Origin: Certhia americana
Lineage: Eukaryota; Chordata; Aves; Passeriformes; Certhiidae
Reading direction: 5' to 3'
DNA length: 64,000 bases
Assembly (NCBI GenBank): GCA_018697195.1
Contig: CM031878.1
Span: 9,214,160-9,278,159 of the forward strand
Shown: positions 34,877 through 47,200 of the stretch, one piece after another
Layout: every line of letters begins with the position of its first letter
How positions within the stretch are numbered: position 1 is the stretch's first letter
The notes under the pieces: generated by a model
Seen by the model: only the letters and a program-made list of their open reading frames with translations
The model's database searches: none
What the model was told of the DNA's origin: nothing
Position numbers and translations under genes: made by a program

Positions 34877-37109
34877 ATACTCCTGTTTCTTTCTCTTTTC
34901 CAAAGATTACTATGTGATTATTTTTTGCTCATTCTTGCCCTGGTTTTCTTCTGCTCCTCTGTTAGGATACAAACTAGGATACTGTTTTTGCCATCTATGA
35001 CAAAATGCTCACATGCGTTCCAAGTACTCTTTGGATATTTCATATTTTAATGTATTTTTCTGACAAGTGTTCTTTTCACATGTCTCATATTGCATTTACC
35101 ACCTGTATGACAGGGCAGTGGTACAAGAGGGAACATCTGTTATATTTGGCAGCCATGATATACGGTGGAAATGTGAATAAATTTCTTATGAACAGTTCCA
35201 TAAATTAAGGCAAATTCAGTTGGAAGTATTAAGACTTTAAGTAAATATTGCAGAATAAGACTGGACAGAGTAACAACAACTCCAAAATGAGACAGAGCCT
35301 GAACTGAAGTGGAATGGGTGAAATACTCTGCTTTTCATGTTCAGTACTTTTCAGGATAAAGTTCCTGACCCCCTGAAATACAGGACATAGAAAAAAGGAA
35401 ACTAGGCAGTGACATTGTACAAGTTCACTGAGTAGTTATGGGGAAGTTCTGAGCAAAGAATTGAATAATGAATATATCTGGTGTCACATGCCTGCTATTA
35501 AATCCTAGTGTATCAGATGACTAAAATTAGAAAAGAAAGTAGTTTTGCAATGCCTCTTTAGTAGGTCATGCATTTGTTTCATTAACTGACACAGTAGCCC
35601 AGTTACTGGCGTGTGACAGCTGCTGGTTTCTGGTCTTACAGTTAATTGTGTTAAGGCATTTCCACAGGTTTCAGGTCACGTAACCTGTCCACCTCACATG
35701 GCTTGCTTTTAAGGTTTTAAACTCCATGAAACCTAGTCACAGAGAGGAATTTTTAGTTTTATTAATAGTAAATAGGATGAAAAAAAGAGGCAAAAGTTGG
35801 AGGGCAGTATAGGACCAGGAAGTAATACTCTTCAAAAGTTTGTATTAATATTTAAAAAAAAAATTAAGTTCATCAAAATATTCCCTTTGACCTTGGTCAC
35901 ATCTAATCTGAAACTACAGTAATTGCAGCCACAAGATTTTGTGGAACAGTTACTGTGAAGTACAAATTTGGGTAAATTTTATTCATATGTCCATCCCCCA
36001 AGTTGGTCAAATATTTAAAACTTTTTACTTCAGATAAATTATGGAACAATTTCAAGGTGCCTAAGGAGGGAAGGCGATTCTGAAGAGAGGGGTCTAATCT
36101 CTCATATTCAAGAGCCAGCCTGCAAACTTTCTGCTATTCTATTTGTCCTAGCTTATTTGGGCAAGAAGATATATATTCTCAGAGAACTATTTTTATGCCC
36201 TAATTTCAGAACAGCCTACTCACTTTTAGCAAGTATCTTTAGCTACAATCCCAGTTTAACAACCTCTATTTGTATTTATTTAATTCCTTTCACTTCTATA
36301 TAGCAGTTTTTAAACTTCAATATTTGTTTTTAAAGATGTTTTGATCTGGAATACTTAAGAATTAGAAGTTAGTTTCTTACTAGGTGAAGTATAAAAAAAT
36401 AACTGTCTGACATTTCTTTTAAATTACATAAAGCACATATAAGCCACTGGAAAAGTATTTCCTATAATCTCCTCACATACATTTAAATATTTATGCACAG
36501 TCATCTGCTCGAACAGAACCTGACAGCAATGTCAGCAGCAATTTTCCATAGCCAGTGCAGAAATACACATTTTTAAGGGAAGTACATATGAAGGAAAAAT
36601 AAGTTAATTTAAGGGGATTTTCAGAAATGCCTCATAGGAATCAGTAACACAATGTTCAAATGTAACTGCTAAGAAAACTTGCCTTATTACAGCTTTTTTT
36701 TTGTGTTGCCTTTTTTTTTTTTTTAGATGTTGTTTTTCAATATTTGGTATTTTCCTGGAAAAGTCCATGGAAACAACATTAAAAAGATTTTAAGTAAGTG
36801 CTCTAAGAACTTGATCATGCTATGTGATGAAAAAAGAGAGAGAAAAAAAAGCCTCAACCATCATAAAATCCCAGAAGACAAATAATAAACAACTTTTTTT
36901 CGTCATTTCTGTCTTTATTTTGTTTAAGGGAAGATGAAATTATGTTAATGAGTTTAGAATACTTTGATGAGGCATCTCTTATGATTGAAAAGGAAGATCA
37001 GTACAAAAAAGTCCCGATTTCAAGGTTTTGCCTTTTTTTTCTTTAGGTCTGTTGAGGCCCTGAAATAACATTGTGTTTTACAATCCTAATTTTTAATGAA
37101 ATCATGTGG

Positions 37110-37470
37110 TCATGGAACAATTCCATCTTCCAGAGGTCTCTAGTCAGTCTGTCCACTCAAAGCAACACCATCTTCAAAGTGAGCTGAGGTTGTTTCAGTG
37201 CCTTGTCCAGATGAATATTGAATATTGTCAAGGACGGAGATTGCACAGCATCCCGGACAACGTGCTTATGCCCAGCCTTCTTCCTGTTAAAGTGGTTTAA
37301 ATTTTCATTGCCGCCCAGGTGCATTTCTTGCCCTTTTCCTGCATCTGAGAGAAGAATCAGTGTCACTCATTTCTGTAACCACCCATTTGATCTGAAGACA
37401 ACAGTGAGGCTTCTCCTTGGGAGAAGTTATCCCAGCTCCCTGGTCTCTGCTGGGCTGGCACATCCTCACT
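37110..37470 (-). mobile_element. Old diverged CR1 LINE 3' fragment
   Basis: On the + strand the sequence follows the reverse complement of a CR1 3' region in the right order. It contains CCAGAGGTCTCTAGTCAGTC, CTCAAAGCAACACC, TCAGTGCCTTGTCCAGATGA, TTGAATATTGTCAAGGACGG and AGATTGCACAGCATCC, then, after a diverged middle, GGCTTCTCCTTGGGAGAAGT and TATCCCAGCTCCCTGGTCTC. Similarity is partial throughout, so this is an older subfamily than the copies at 19.7 and 25.1 kb. The element is minus-oriented and 5'-truncated. Ends are approximate. Confidence 0.7.
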
Positions 37471-40400
37471 GCAGTGGAGCTCACTTAGCCCACTGGAGTT
37501 TCTCTTTGTTTCTCATGCACTGGGGGCTGGAAATAGCCCTGCAAAAGATGAGGTGATGGGAATATTGTGTCTACCTGCTTACCAGATGTGGGCTCACTAG
37601 TATAGTCTGCATGCAGGATCAGGTTCTTTAGGGCTTATGAATTTCTATTTGTATTTGGAACCAATATGTTGTTTGCAGAGTTATGTTTTCTCCATAAGTT
37701 CTAAGCAAAATCTAACACTCTTCATTTGATTTTATAAAGTAGGTTATACTTTACAGCTTCATTTCTGTCCTTATTTGCTTCCCTTGGAGGACTTTGATGA
37801 GGAATATTCATGTACTTTGTATCTACATGAGCTGAAACCAATGCTGTTTTAGTACAGATGCATTCATACAGACAATATCTAAAAATCAAACCACGTTGGA
37901 ACTGCAGGTTTCACTGTTTAAATAATGAGTAATTTATCCATTAAAATTGAAAGATACTTGTTCTTTACTGAATTGCTAACTTTCAGCCACCACAGATCAT
38001 CATGTTTAGAGATCATTGTTGCAAGAGTTTGCTGCTTTTCCAGCCTAAAGTAGGTTCAATGATGAAAACTATAATGTATGCATGGGAAAACTGAGCATAT
38101 ATGCCAGAAAAGAAATATAAAAGTGTCTGGAAACTCAAGATCACATGCCTCTCTAGATGTTCTCTGAATGATGCAAGTGTTTTACACTGGAAAAATAGAA
38201 ATTAAGCTTATTGAAATAAGGATAATAATTTAAATAATTAATGTTATACCACTAACTACTCATTGAGTTCAATCAAAATTTATTCTTTCCTTAGTTACTT
38301 TTTAACCTTCACATTTGTTTAAGTCTTCATATACTATCAAAAGAGCCAAAATGGGCAGAAAGATGTTTTCATATATTTCTGATTTAGCCAAAGCAGGAAA
38401 CACTGAAAATGTAGGTTCAGGTAACTTGTGTAATTTCCATTTTGGCTGACAAGGGATCTGGGTTGATCATACAGTTGAATCACTAAACAGAGTGTGATTA
38501 TCACCCATTGTTAGTAACAAGTTGCACTCTCTTTAAACAATCATTGACTCAGTTGACACAGCTAGAGATTTAAAATAGTTCTTATTGTGCCAGTTGCACC
38601 TCCATGGTTATGAAATTGTTTGTGATTTGCTCTGCTTGACTGATTATTTTTCATTGCTTGAGATGGGTGATTTTTTACTGGATGCAAGCTGGTACTGTTT
38701 GCTCCTTTTATCTGAATGGCTAAAAGCTTGGGATTTTTGAACAGGAATTTCACTTGCAATAAATGTCATCAGATGCACAGTAGGCTGTTCTAAAGCTGAT
38801 GAAAATTCTTGAATGTATTAATATTTTAATTATGAGCCCATACATCACAGAAAAATAAGGTCTGTGATTAGAGACATTCCAGTTCTCATATTCCAGACAG
38901 TCTTTGGAGACACCGCCAGCGCCAGAACTTATCTCTGTTTATCTGAATTGCAAAGCCTGTTCTACACCTTAGTGGAAATAACTTGTGCTTCCATTTTAGC
39001 TATCCTGGAGAAATGGATTGGAGTACTTCACTCTGCAGGAGCGAGCCAGCACCAGAAAAGAAGGTCTGTGTGTTGTCCAGATGGCGTGCTTTGATGTTTG
39101 CCAGATACTTTGAAGTCATCCTCACCTCTGGTCAGGTTAGGGTAAAAGCAAGTAAAAGTATTTTTTTTTTTTTACAAAATCCAAACACAGCCAATATGAT
39201 TACAGAAATAACAAGAATTACTAGAAATAAAAGTAAACCATGCATGTATTTTCTTTTCTGAGGCTTTCTTTGAAATGTTGTCGCTGTTAGCAAGTTGTTT
39301 AGTCTCCAAACCTCTCTCATACATTGAAATCTTTAAATCTTAAACAGAATATTGTAGTTTCAAGGGCAAAGGGATATTTTCTACACAGCATCTTCTTGGG
39401 TTAATCAAGGATTGATTCAAATTCACATCCTTTGCTCTTCCAACCCTTTTTTCTTCTCAAGTGAAAACATAAACATTTTCTTACTTGGGATACAGGCTTG
39501 ATGTACTTATCCTGTGATTCTTAACCACTCTTGTGCTTAATTAAACAACTATTAATTATCCACCTCTATAATCCATCAAGTTTACATTGTGGCTAGTGAA
39601 CATTAATCAATTTTTCACAGCATTTCACACATAGTTTCTTCATGAGGAACATGTAGCCTAGCAACAACATTTGCATGCAAACACCAAAATGCATATAGTG
39701 CCTGTGGCTGTATGCAGGCCCATATTTGTGAGATGAACATATTGGAGTTGCCAATAATCAATAATATTAGAAAGGTAATTCCAGGTATCTGACCCTCTAG
39801 GATCATTTCTTTGCTTACTTGCATGCTGGCCTGATCACACCATGGTTTCCAATCCTGTCTCTCTTACAAACTAGACATTTCCTTCTTGGGATTGAGCCTT
39901 CTTGGAGGAAAAAACTGGTACCCATGGTACCATAAGCAATTCAGGAACCTGATAGAGCTTCCCACACAGCTCAGAAAGTAAGGTCTTGCCCAAGGAAGCT
40001 GGAGTTTAGTGAATATATGGCCACGGTGTCCAGAGGCAGTCAGTAACTGATCAGCTTGAAGTGCACCAGACTACCAGAACCACAGTGGGGGTCAACTACG
40101 GGGGAATGTTCAGTATCAGTTCATTCAGGACTGTTGACTATAAAGTTCAAGCACAGTAAGTCTAATAGATTTTTAATCTATGTTCTCCCAAATTAATGAT
40201 GAAAGGAATAGTATGTATCTCCTGTCATTTATGGATATGGGTTTTTTAAGGGCTAGCTAATATCAGACAGATTATTGTGTGTTTTTTTAGTGTATTCATT
40301 ACTCAATCATTTACACTTCAGCTGTCTTTGTGAAATTGTATGCACTTTGTTTTTGCAGGCTACATACAGAAGGGATCTTAAGCAAACTGGTGGCTTTCAT

Positions 40401-40793
40401 AATGTGCCTCCTGCTAGCATTTGAAGTGCAGTGATTCATCTGATGGATCATTTAAATTGACTTCAATAAACAGAGATTTCCAGTAAAACATGGAAATAGA
40501 AATGAGAAAGCTCAATCCACAGCTTAGAGTTTTCCAAAAAGGAGGAATATATTTTTATGTGTTTTTGTTTGTAGCATAGCATCTCCTGGAAATATCAGGA
40601 GATATGAAAATAGAAAAGTTGCAGATCATATTTCTATTCTAACTTTCTCACATGTCAGAGCTACATCACTATAATTTATTGTCACATATGAACAGGGAAT
40701 TTGCCTGGATAGTTGTCCACTGTCTTTCCTATAGGGAGGTGGAAGATTTATTTTTTAATTATGGTGGGCTTTTGTTTTGATTTTGTTTTTTTG

Positions 40794-40813
40794 TTTTTTT
40801 TTTTTTTTTTTTT
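40794..40813. repeat. T20 homopolymer in T/G-rich tract
   Basis: Twenty T preceded by GTTTT-type repeats from about 40770. Low complexity; possible decayed retroposon tail but no body was recognised. Confidence 0.9.
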
Positions 40814-41168
40814 AGTTTTGTTTCTAAAACTTGTGTAACTATTAACTGAACACCAAGAGTGTGAAGAACATAAATTCTTAACATCAAGAGGACCATTAAA
40901 TTGCAATTTACTTTTTGTTATCAGATATTAAAACTTTCAGTTCACTTCAAACTTACAGCCTGAGCTTTGGTGTTGCTGAAATTGAAAGATATGGACTTGC
41001 ATTCATCACCAGTTGTCCTCTGCACTGTGCTGGACACAGCAACTGCTTAGGTCACACCTCCTGAGCAAGAACATCACCTTGTCCCTCCTCATCATGTGAT
41101 AATCCAGTCAAAGAAGTCAGCCTGTGCTCTGTCAGTGTGTCATCCAATATCACATATAATGAATATAC

Positions 41169-41246
41169 CTGATTTTGTGCCGCATGTCTTTGATTCTGCT
41201 GGTTCTTCAGTTCATCCAGCTCCAGCATTAAACCTTTGGACAACTT
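41169..41246 (-). other. Candidate 78-nt exon-like open frame (low confidence)
   Basis: On the minus strand, a 26-codon in-frame segment translates as a hydrophilic peptide including MLELDELKNQQNQRHAAQ, which could form a coiled coil. It ends in CAG directly followed by GTATAT, a good splice-donor match. It is preceded by CAG, a weak acceptor because the upstream polypyrimidine tract is short and an in-frame stop lies four codons upstream. A CpG is retained. I do not recognise the protein, and such matches arise by chance in 64 kb. The opposite strand also has an acceptor-like TTCTTCAG here, which weakens the case. Confidence 0.12.
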
Positions 41247-44200
41247 CTGATCTACTTACTCAAAAATGTAAGAACTAGAAGTATTGACTATGAGTCTTTC
41301 TGCCTCAGTTAGGCATAGCAGCTCATTTTTCAGCTGCAACACACTGGCATGTAAATACATAGAGGGTGACAAAGAAAACTGGGGCCTTGCTGCCTCTGCA
41401 GATTCTAGTGTGGCTGCCTGCAGATGCCAATGCGGTGCTCTCTGGCTGACATTTGTTGCCAGTGATTTCTAAACATGAAATATAAACAGTAGCTAGCTTA
41501 TATTACTGAGACTGGAAGGTGTATTTCATATAAATTCAGTCAAAATGTTCTCAGAAATATTCTGCTAATTCCTGCCATTCTTTGTGCAGCAATGGTTGCT
41601 GTTATCTGGGTTTGATATTATCCTGAGTGTGTCAGGTGATAGATGAAAAAATGAGCTGGCTACACACGCAGCACCTCCATTACTGCAGTTTTTGTGTGCT
41701 TGGGAAAGGGCAGCATGCTCAAGAATACTGCAGCACATCCATGCAGGCAGTAGCCAAGACTCTCACCACATATTATTGCATTAGATTTGAGGTAGATTCT
41801 CAGGTATTTGTTTTTTTTTCTCTGTGGTCAAGCACATTTTCATCTACTAGGTTTAGCCTTGCTTAGGTAGCAGTGGAAAAAACAAAGAAAGAAACCCTTT
41901 TTTTTCCTGGCTATATCAAATGAATCTAGAGGGGCAAATTATCAGCAAGGACAAGACCAGCAAAGACAATTAAGCTAAGAGTTTGAGTTAATACACCTAA
42001 TAGAAACTTGATCCTGGGAAGCGGATAATGTTGAGACTGCTTAATGGGAGGAAATTAATAATTTGAATCATATTTTATACCAAAATAATGTGGTTCAATA
42101 AAGAAAAAAAGCTTATGTTATTAAATCAGCTGAATTATTTGTAAAGAGGTTAACTGGATAGTGTATTATACTTCAATTTCAATTGATCAGATTTCAGGGT
42201 TAGACAGGCTGTGTTTCCATATAGTCCTTCACACAGACCAGCCTGAGTTTTTTGGTAGGGAGAATGTGCATTAAGTCTGCCTAGCTGACTGAGTTTTAGC
42301 TACTGGTGTTTCTTCTCCTCACCCGTGGGAAGTGGCTCTGCACCTTAGTGGGAGCTGTTCCCTAGACATATGGACAAGTCCTCTTTTTCCAGCATAGGTC
42401 AGAGGTGGGAATGATCCCCCAGGTTTAGTGTGACACTAGCAGGGCTGCACTGCCCCTGAGCCATGGCATTCTGCAGCCTCATGGGTTCATCCTGCACTGC
42501 CTGTATCTCTGCAGATGCTGCAGTGACCATCCTCAGCACCTAGCCCAACTAGCAGAGAAATGCCTTGTCCTGGTTCCTTCAAGGTGGAGCAGGAGACAAG
42601 TGGAGGTATGAGGTGACAGCTCCTTTTCTCTTCACATACCCAATCTGAGAGTCTCTGACTATCTGATCACAGTCTCCTTCATCCCTTGTTTTGTGAAATA
42701 TATACAGTAGTATCTGAACAAGAGCAACAAGGTCTGATCTTGCTTTCTTCTGCTGTTCAGTTCTGAGCAAGATGCAAGTTGAAAGGTTAAGCATGAGGAG
42801 CATTTTAAAAGTAAATGTTTCAGAAAGGTATTTAGCTGCATGTGCCATCCAGCCCTTCCAGGCAAATATTTCATAAACCAATTACGTGAAAAGTATGCAG
42901 AGGCTTGAATGTTTTTAAAAACTAAAATATTTGGACCGCACCAAAATGCTTATATGGGAAATTAAAAATGGGAATATTTTTATAATTTAGCTTAAAGGAT
43001 TTTAATCCCCATGGACCTCTTTTGAATGCTGGGTGACTTCACATTGAAAATCTATGACCATGTACATTTCTATATTTTTTAGACAATATCTTGCTAATAA
43101 ACAATGTGTGATCACACCAGAAACTGTAGTTATGGTAATTCTTCATAGAAAGAGTATTCAAAATCATTACTTCCTTTAGTAAAATAATTATTAAATTCAA
43201 GGATCTTTTGCAGTTTCAAAAAGCCCCTTAGTTTTCAGAAACTCCAAGCAACCAGCCATACTATTCCAGAATATTAGGTGCTGTTTCTTTGTTATATGTA
43301 AAAACACAGTTTGGGAGGCAGGATCTGTAGCTGTAAAGTGGACTTGAAAGGGACTTCAAAAATGTCCCTTTTTTTGCCATTTTATGAACACAGAAAAGCA
43401 TCTTATTTGATGCTTTTCTTTGGAAATACTAGGATTGTTGAATGTTTTCCTACCTGATATTAGTTTATTATTTTTACCTAAATGAACTCTCATCCGGTTA
43501 GATCATTGTTATATATTGAAGGGAATCCACAAACCATTTGGACACTCAATTTCATTGTTCTTCTTTACCCTGGGAGAAACTCTAAGGAGTTTTTAGGAAT
43601 TTTACTGTGACCCGTTATGCCTTAGTTGAAATAGCAAAAATATCACGTATTGCATTGGAGTGGTTAAACAGACAAAAACAAAGGACTGTGCACAGTCCAA
43701 CAAAAAGTCAGGTTTCCTGTCAGATTGCTCAATTGTATTCTCTTTAGTCTATCATGACATCATCATTCAGCAGTTCCCCTGTCATCACAAAATCTTGAAT
43801 TTATACTGCAAAAAAACCCCAAGCCAAGTAAAAGGAAGACTTGTGTTTGTTTGGAAAAAAGACAAAACAAAACCAAACCAAACATATTTTAGAACAGCTT
43901 TATCTGTTACAAAGACACAAAAGGCCACCTAGGCCCTGCTTTTTTTTCTACCACTACTGAATTCTAAATGGCATGCAGTTTTTCCTATATGAAGTGCCCT
44001 GACTGTGGAATAAAAGCCATATATCATGCATGGGCAGAGACACAGTGAAGTCAGTGAGCTCTGTGTGAGTGTGCAATAGATCACAGCCCAAAGAACCATT
44101 TTTCAGTGCCTGCTCAGGGACTGTGTTGCAATGAGGTCTGGGGATGAGGGTGTGCTGGATGCTTCCTGCCTTTGATCACTGCAGATTGGTAGTGGCTGCC

Positions 44201-47200
44201 AAGCCTGAACAAAGAGGCAGAGCTGCTGCAGAAATAAAGTCTCAGAGGCCAGCTGCAGAGACCAGAATTGTGAGAATTTGGGAGTTCTCAGTGTTTTTTT
44301 CTTTAGGCATAGGAAGTAGGCAAATAAAACTAGCGGCTGCTGTGACAGCAGAAGATGGCCAAAGGATATAAGATGCAAATAAAAAAAACCTGGCTACTGA
44401 AGCTGGGCTAGTTTTCTGGCTGAAATTGTAAAAGTATAAAAAATAAGTAATGTGTCCCACAGAAGAAAATACTTGAAAACCATGGAGCTCATGGTGAGTT
44501 TTGAATGGAGATTTGAATACCTGATAAAGCCAAAAGGGAAAATTCCATGGAGACAAACTAAAATTGCAACATCTGTTGACCTAAAGCACATAAGAGCATC
44601 CCTTGAAGGGTGCTGTTATATTTTTGCAAAACTAAAAAGTTTTGGCCAACTGCTCCAGGAACAACTTTTAAAAATACACCATCACTTTTTTTGTGTTCAC
44701 AGTTTTCAGCCAAAATGTCTATATGGCAAATTTAAATACTTGGCTCTTGTGTCAGCATTATCCTCTAATGTAAGTAGCCCTTTTCTCTCCTAATTTACCC
44801 TTCATCAGAAAGATATTGGCAGCAAGCATATAGAAAAAAAGGAAATTCAGCCATATTCATTCAGCCCTCATTTTCCTAGTGTAGTGAAGTCTTTCAAGTG
44901 TCTTCAATTGAGATTTTTAATACCACCTTAACAGTCTGCATCTCATTTTGTTCTTTTTGCAACTTTATTGAATATGGTTGCCAGGAGCACAAACAAGAAA
45001 ATTATCACTGAAATCGTTCATAATTAATAAAAATAATCTGGGTAAATCCTGACTGTTATCTTGGCTTTTGTTATAAGTGCATTGTTTTGACATTTCACTG
45101 CTATTCTATGGTCAGCTCATATCTGAGTTTTTTCTTCTCTCACGATATTCCTAGCTGATCACCAGCCTCTCTTCTTTGGTCATGTATTATAATCCCAGGT
45201 CTTGCATATCCTGAAAATAATTTTCACCCATCTGTTACTCTAGTAGAGTCTGTAGTTTGTTCTTGTGCACACTCCCACCTTTCAAATTTGTTAATGCAAA
45301 TATTTAACAGCCTCTGTTATGTGTCTGAGCATGAAAAACTCCACTAGCATTCAGACAAGTATCTTCTCTCTGAGCTGTACCAGCTGTCATTTCCTCTTTA
45401 GTATTTCTAGTCCCATATGTCTTCTAAAAAGTACAGCCTCTAACTTCTTTCTCTTGTCCTCTGCACTCTTCCCTTCTGCTGTCAAATCAAATTCCTATCT
45501 AGCAGCACTCTTTTGTCTTGCTTTGGTTCCCTTACCACAAATCCTTATTTTCCTTCCATTCTTCTACTGGAAATCCTTTTTCTTCTGCCCTTTCTCTAAC
45601 CAGAAGCTCTGCCCACTCTCACAGTTATTTCACCTTCTCATATGGCTTCATTGTAGTTGACTGCGTTGGGTGGTAATCCTCTCCTCCCCTAATTTTGATG
45701 ATCCTGTGTTATGGAGGTCCTGTTGTCTAGATCAATCAGCACTATTACCCACACCTGAAAAACCTGAAATTTGTTTTTGAATGACTTTCAGCATATCCAT
45801 CACCCATTTCTCATCATGCTGACAGTTTCAAAGATGAAAAATTATGATATTGCCCATCAGATGAGCAGCCTATCCATGAACAGCTGTTTTAGCCTTTCCC
45901 CATCAGCAGACTTTTTTTTTTTCTCTTTTCTCTTCCTCTAGTTCACTTCCTTACCCAGAAATCTGTTCCAGTCCCTTTTTTTTTTTTTTTTCCCAGACAA
46001 ATCCTTTTCCATTTGCTAAAAAAATTATTGCTGATCTGAAAGAATACTGTCTTTTCTGGTTTTATGTTCATGCTCCTTCTTCCTGCACTTATATCCTGGT
46101 TTCAGGCAGAAGCCATGTCATACATTTCTATTCCCTGCCAACCTGACGTCCCTCTTCTGTACCTTTGAAACACAGGTTTTTGGAAGCTGCTGTGGGCTAG
46201 AAGTAGGTCCTAGCACAGGGCAGCTCACCCGGGATATTTAACTCAGTCTAGCAGCTCTTGGGGCAAATTACTCTCTGTGACCAGGGTAATGAAAGGCCAT
46301 TTAGCAAACTCCTCCCCAGTCAGCAGAACTGGGTAAAGGTGCTGCAACATTGTGCTGCTGGTTTTTGAGATCCAGGCAGGAGAGTTTGGGAACAAACAGC
46401 CCCAACACAACCAAATATGCACATTTTTTGCCTGCGCACATGACAATTCTGGCAAATCTTCCAACTTCACTGATGCTATATAATGGGATTAAAAATGTAT
46501 TCAGTTAAGTTCAGCACTGAAGCCACATTAATACTTTTTGCTAAAAACAAGTGCTTTAACAATCTGATCTTTATAGCAGTCTTTCCTGTAGTTTTCCAAT
46601 ACTATATACATTATGAAGGATGAGGGTAAATACTTCATCATGGTCACCATCAATTTTTTAGGATTTTTTTTCTCTTCTCTCAGTAAATTGATCTTATCTG
46701 TATTTGTTATGAGTCAGGATATGGGTTAGCTGTCCAGAGATTGCTGATGGCTTATCTTTGCTTTATCTTTATGACTTCAGAAAAGAAGCATAGTGACACT
46801 GAGGACAACTACAACACTCAAGTACTCAAAGTAAATCTTCAACACAGATTGTAAATGAATGGCAATAACTCACTAATTCTGTGTTTTTGAAAGTTAGATC
46901 TCTTTCTTTTCACAGCTCATTATCATTGCCATCTTTTTAATAAAAAAGTCTGGACAAAACCAAGTTTTTGTGAAGCTCTGCTGTGTTAGCACCTGGGCAA
47001 AAACAGTCAAAAGAGGCTGATGTCAGGCTCAGAATCAGGTGAATGTCTCCATTAGTACTTCTGTAAGTAAGAAAAATATGAATACAAGTATTGTCTCCAG
47101 ACCACTGAAACAGCAGTCTCAGTCATAACATCCCAGTGGCAAAATAAGAAACCTGTGAAGTTGTAAATACAAGCTTCTAAAGAACAAGTGACTCAGAGGT

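Larger units (their letters stand above)
33961..37109. other. Non-coding DNA, pyrimidine-rich in part
   Basis: No gene was found. From about 34.2 to 35.1 kb the + strand is strongly T/C-rich, with short frames on both strands and a 24-T run. The rest is ordinary AT-rich sequence. A 14-T run at 36711-36724 follows a 9-T run. Confidence 0.55.

Noticed and set aside
45130..46180. Pyrimidine-rich stretch considered as an old CR1 or a gene
   Set aside because: Phrase order does not match CR1 and the 113-codon frame has only low-complexity Ser/Leu/Phe content. It is most simply a compositionally biased unique region.
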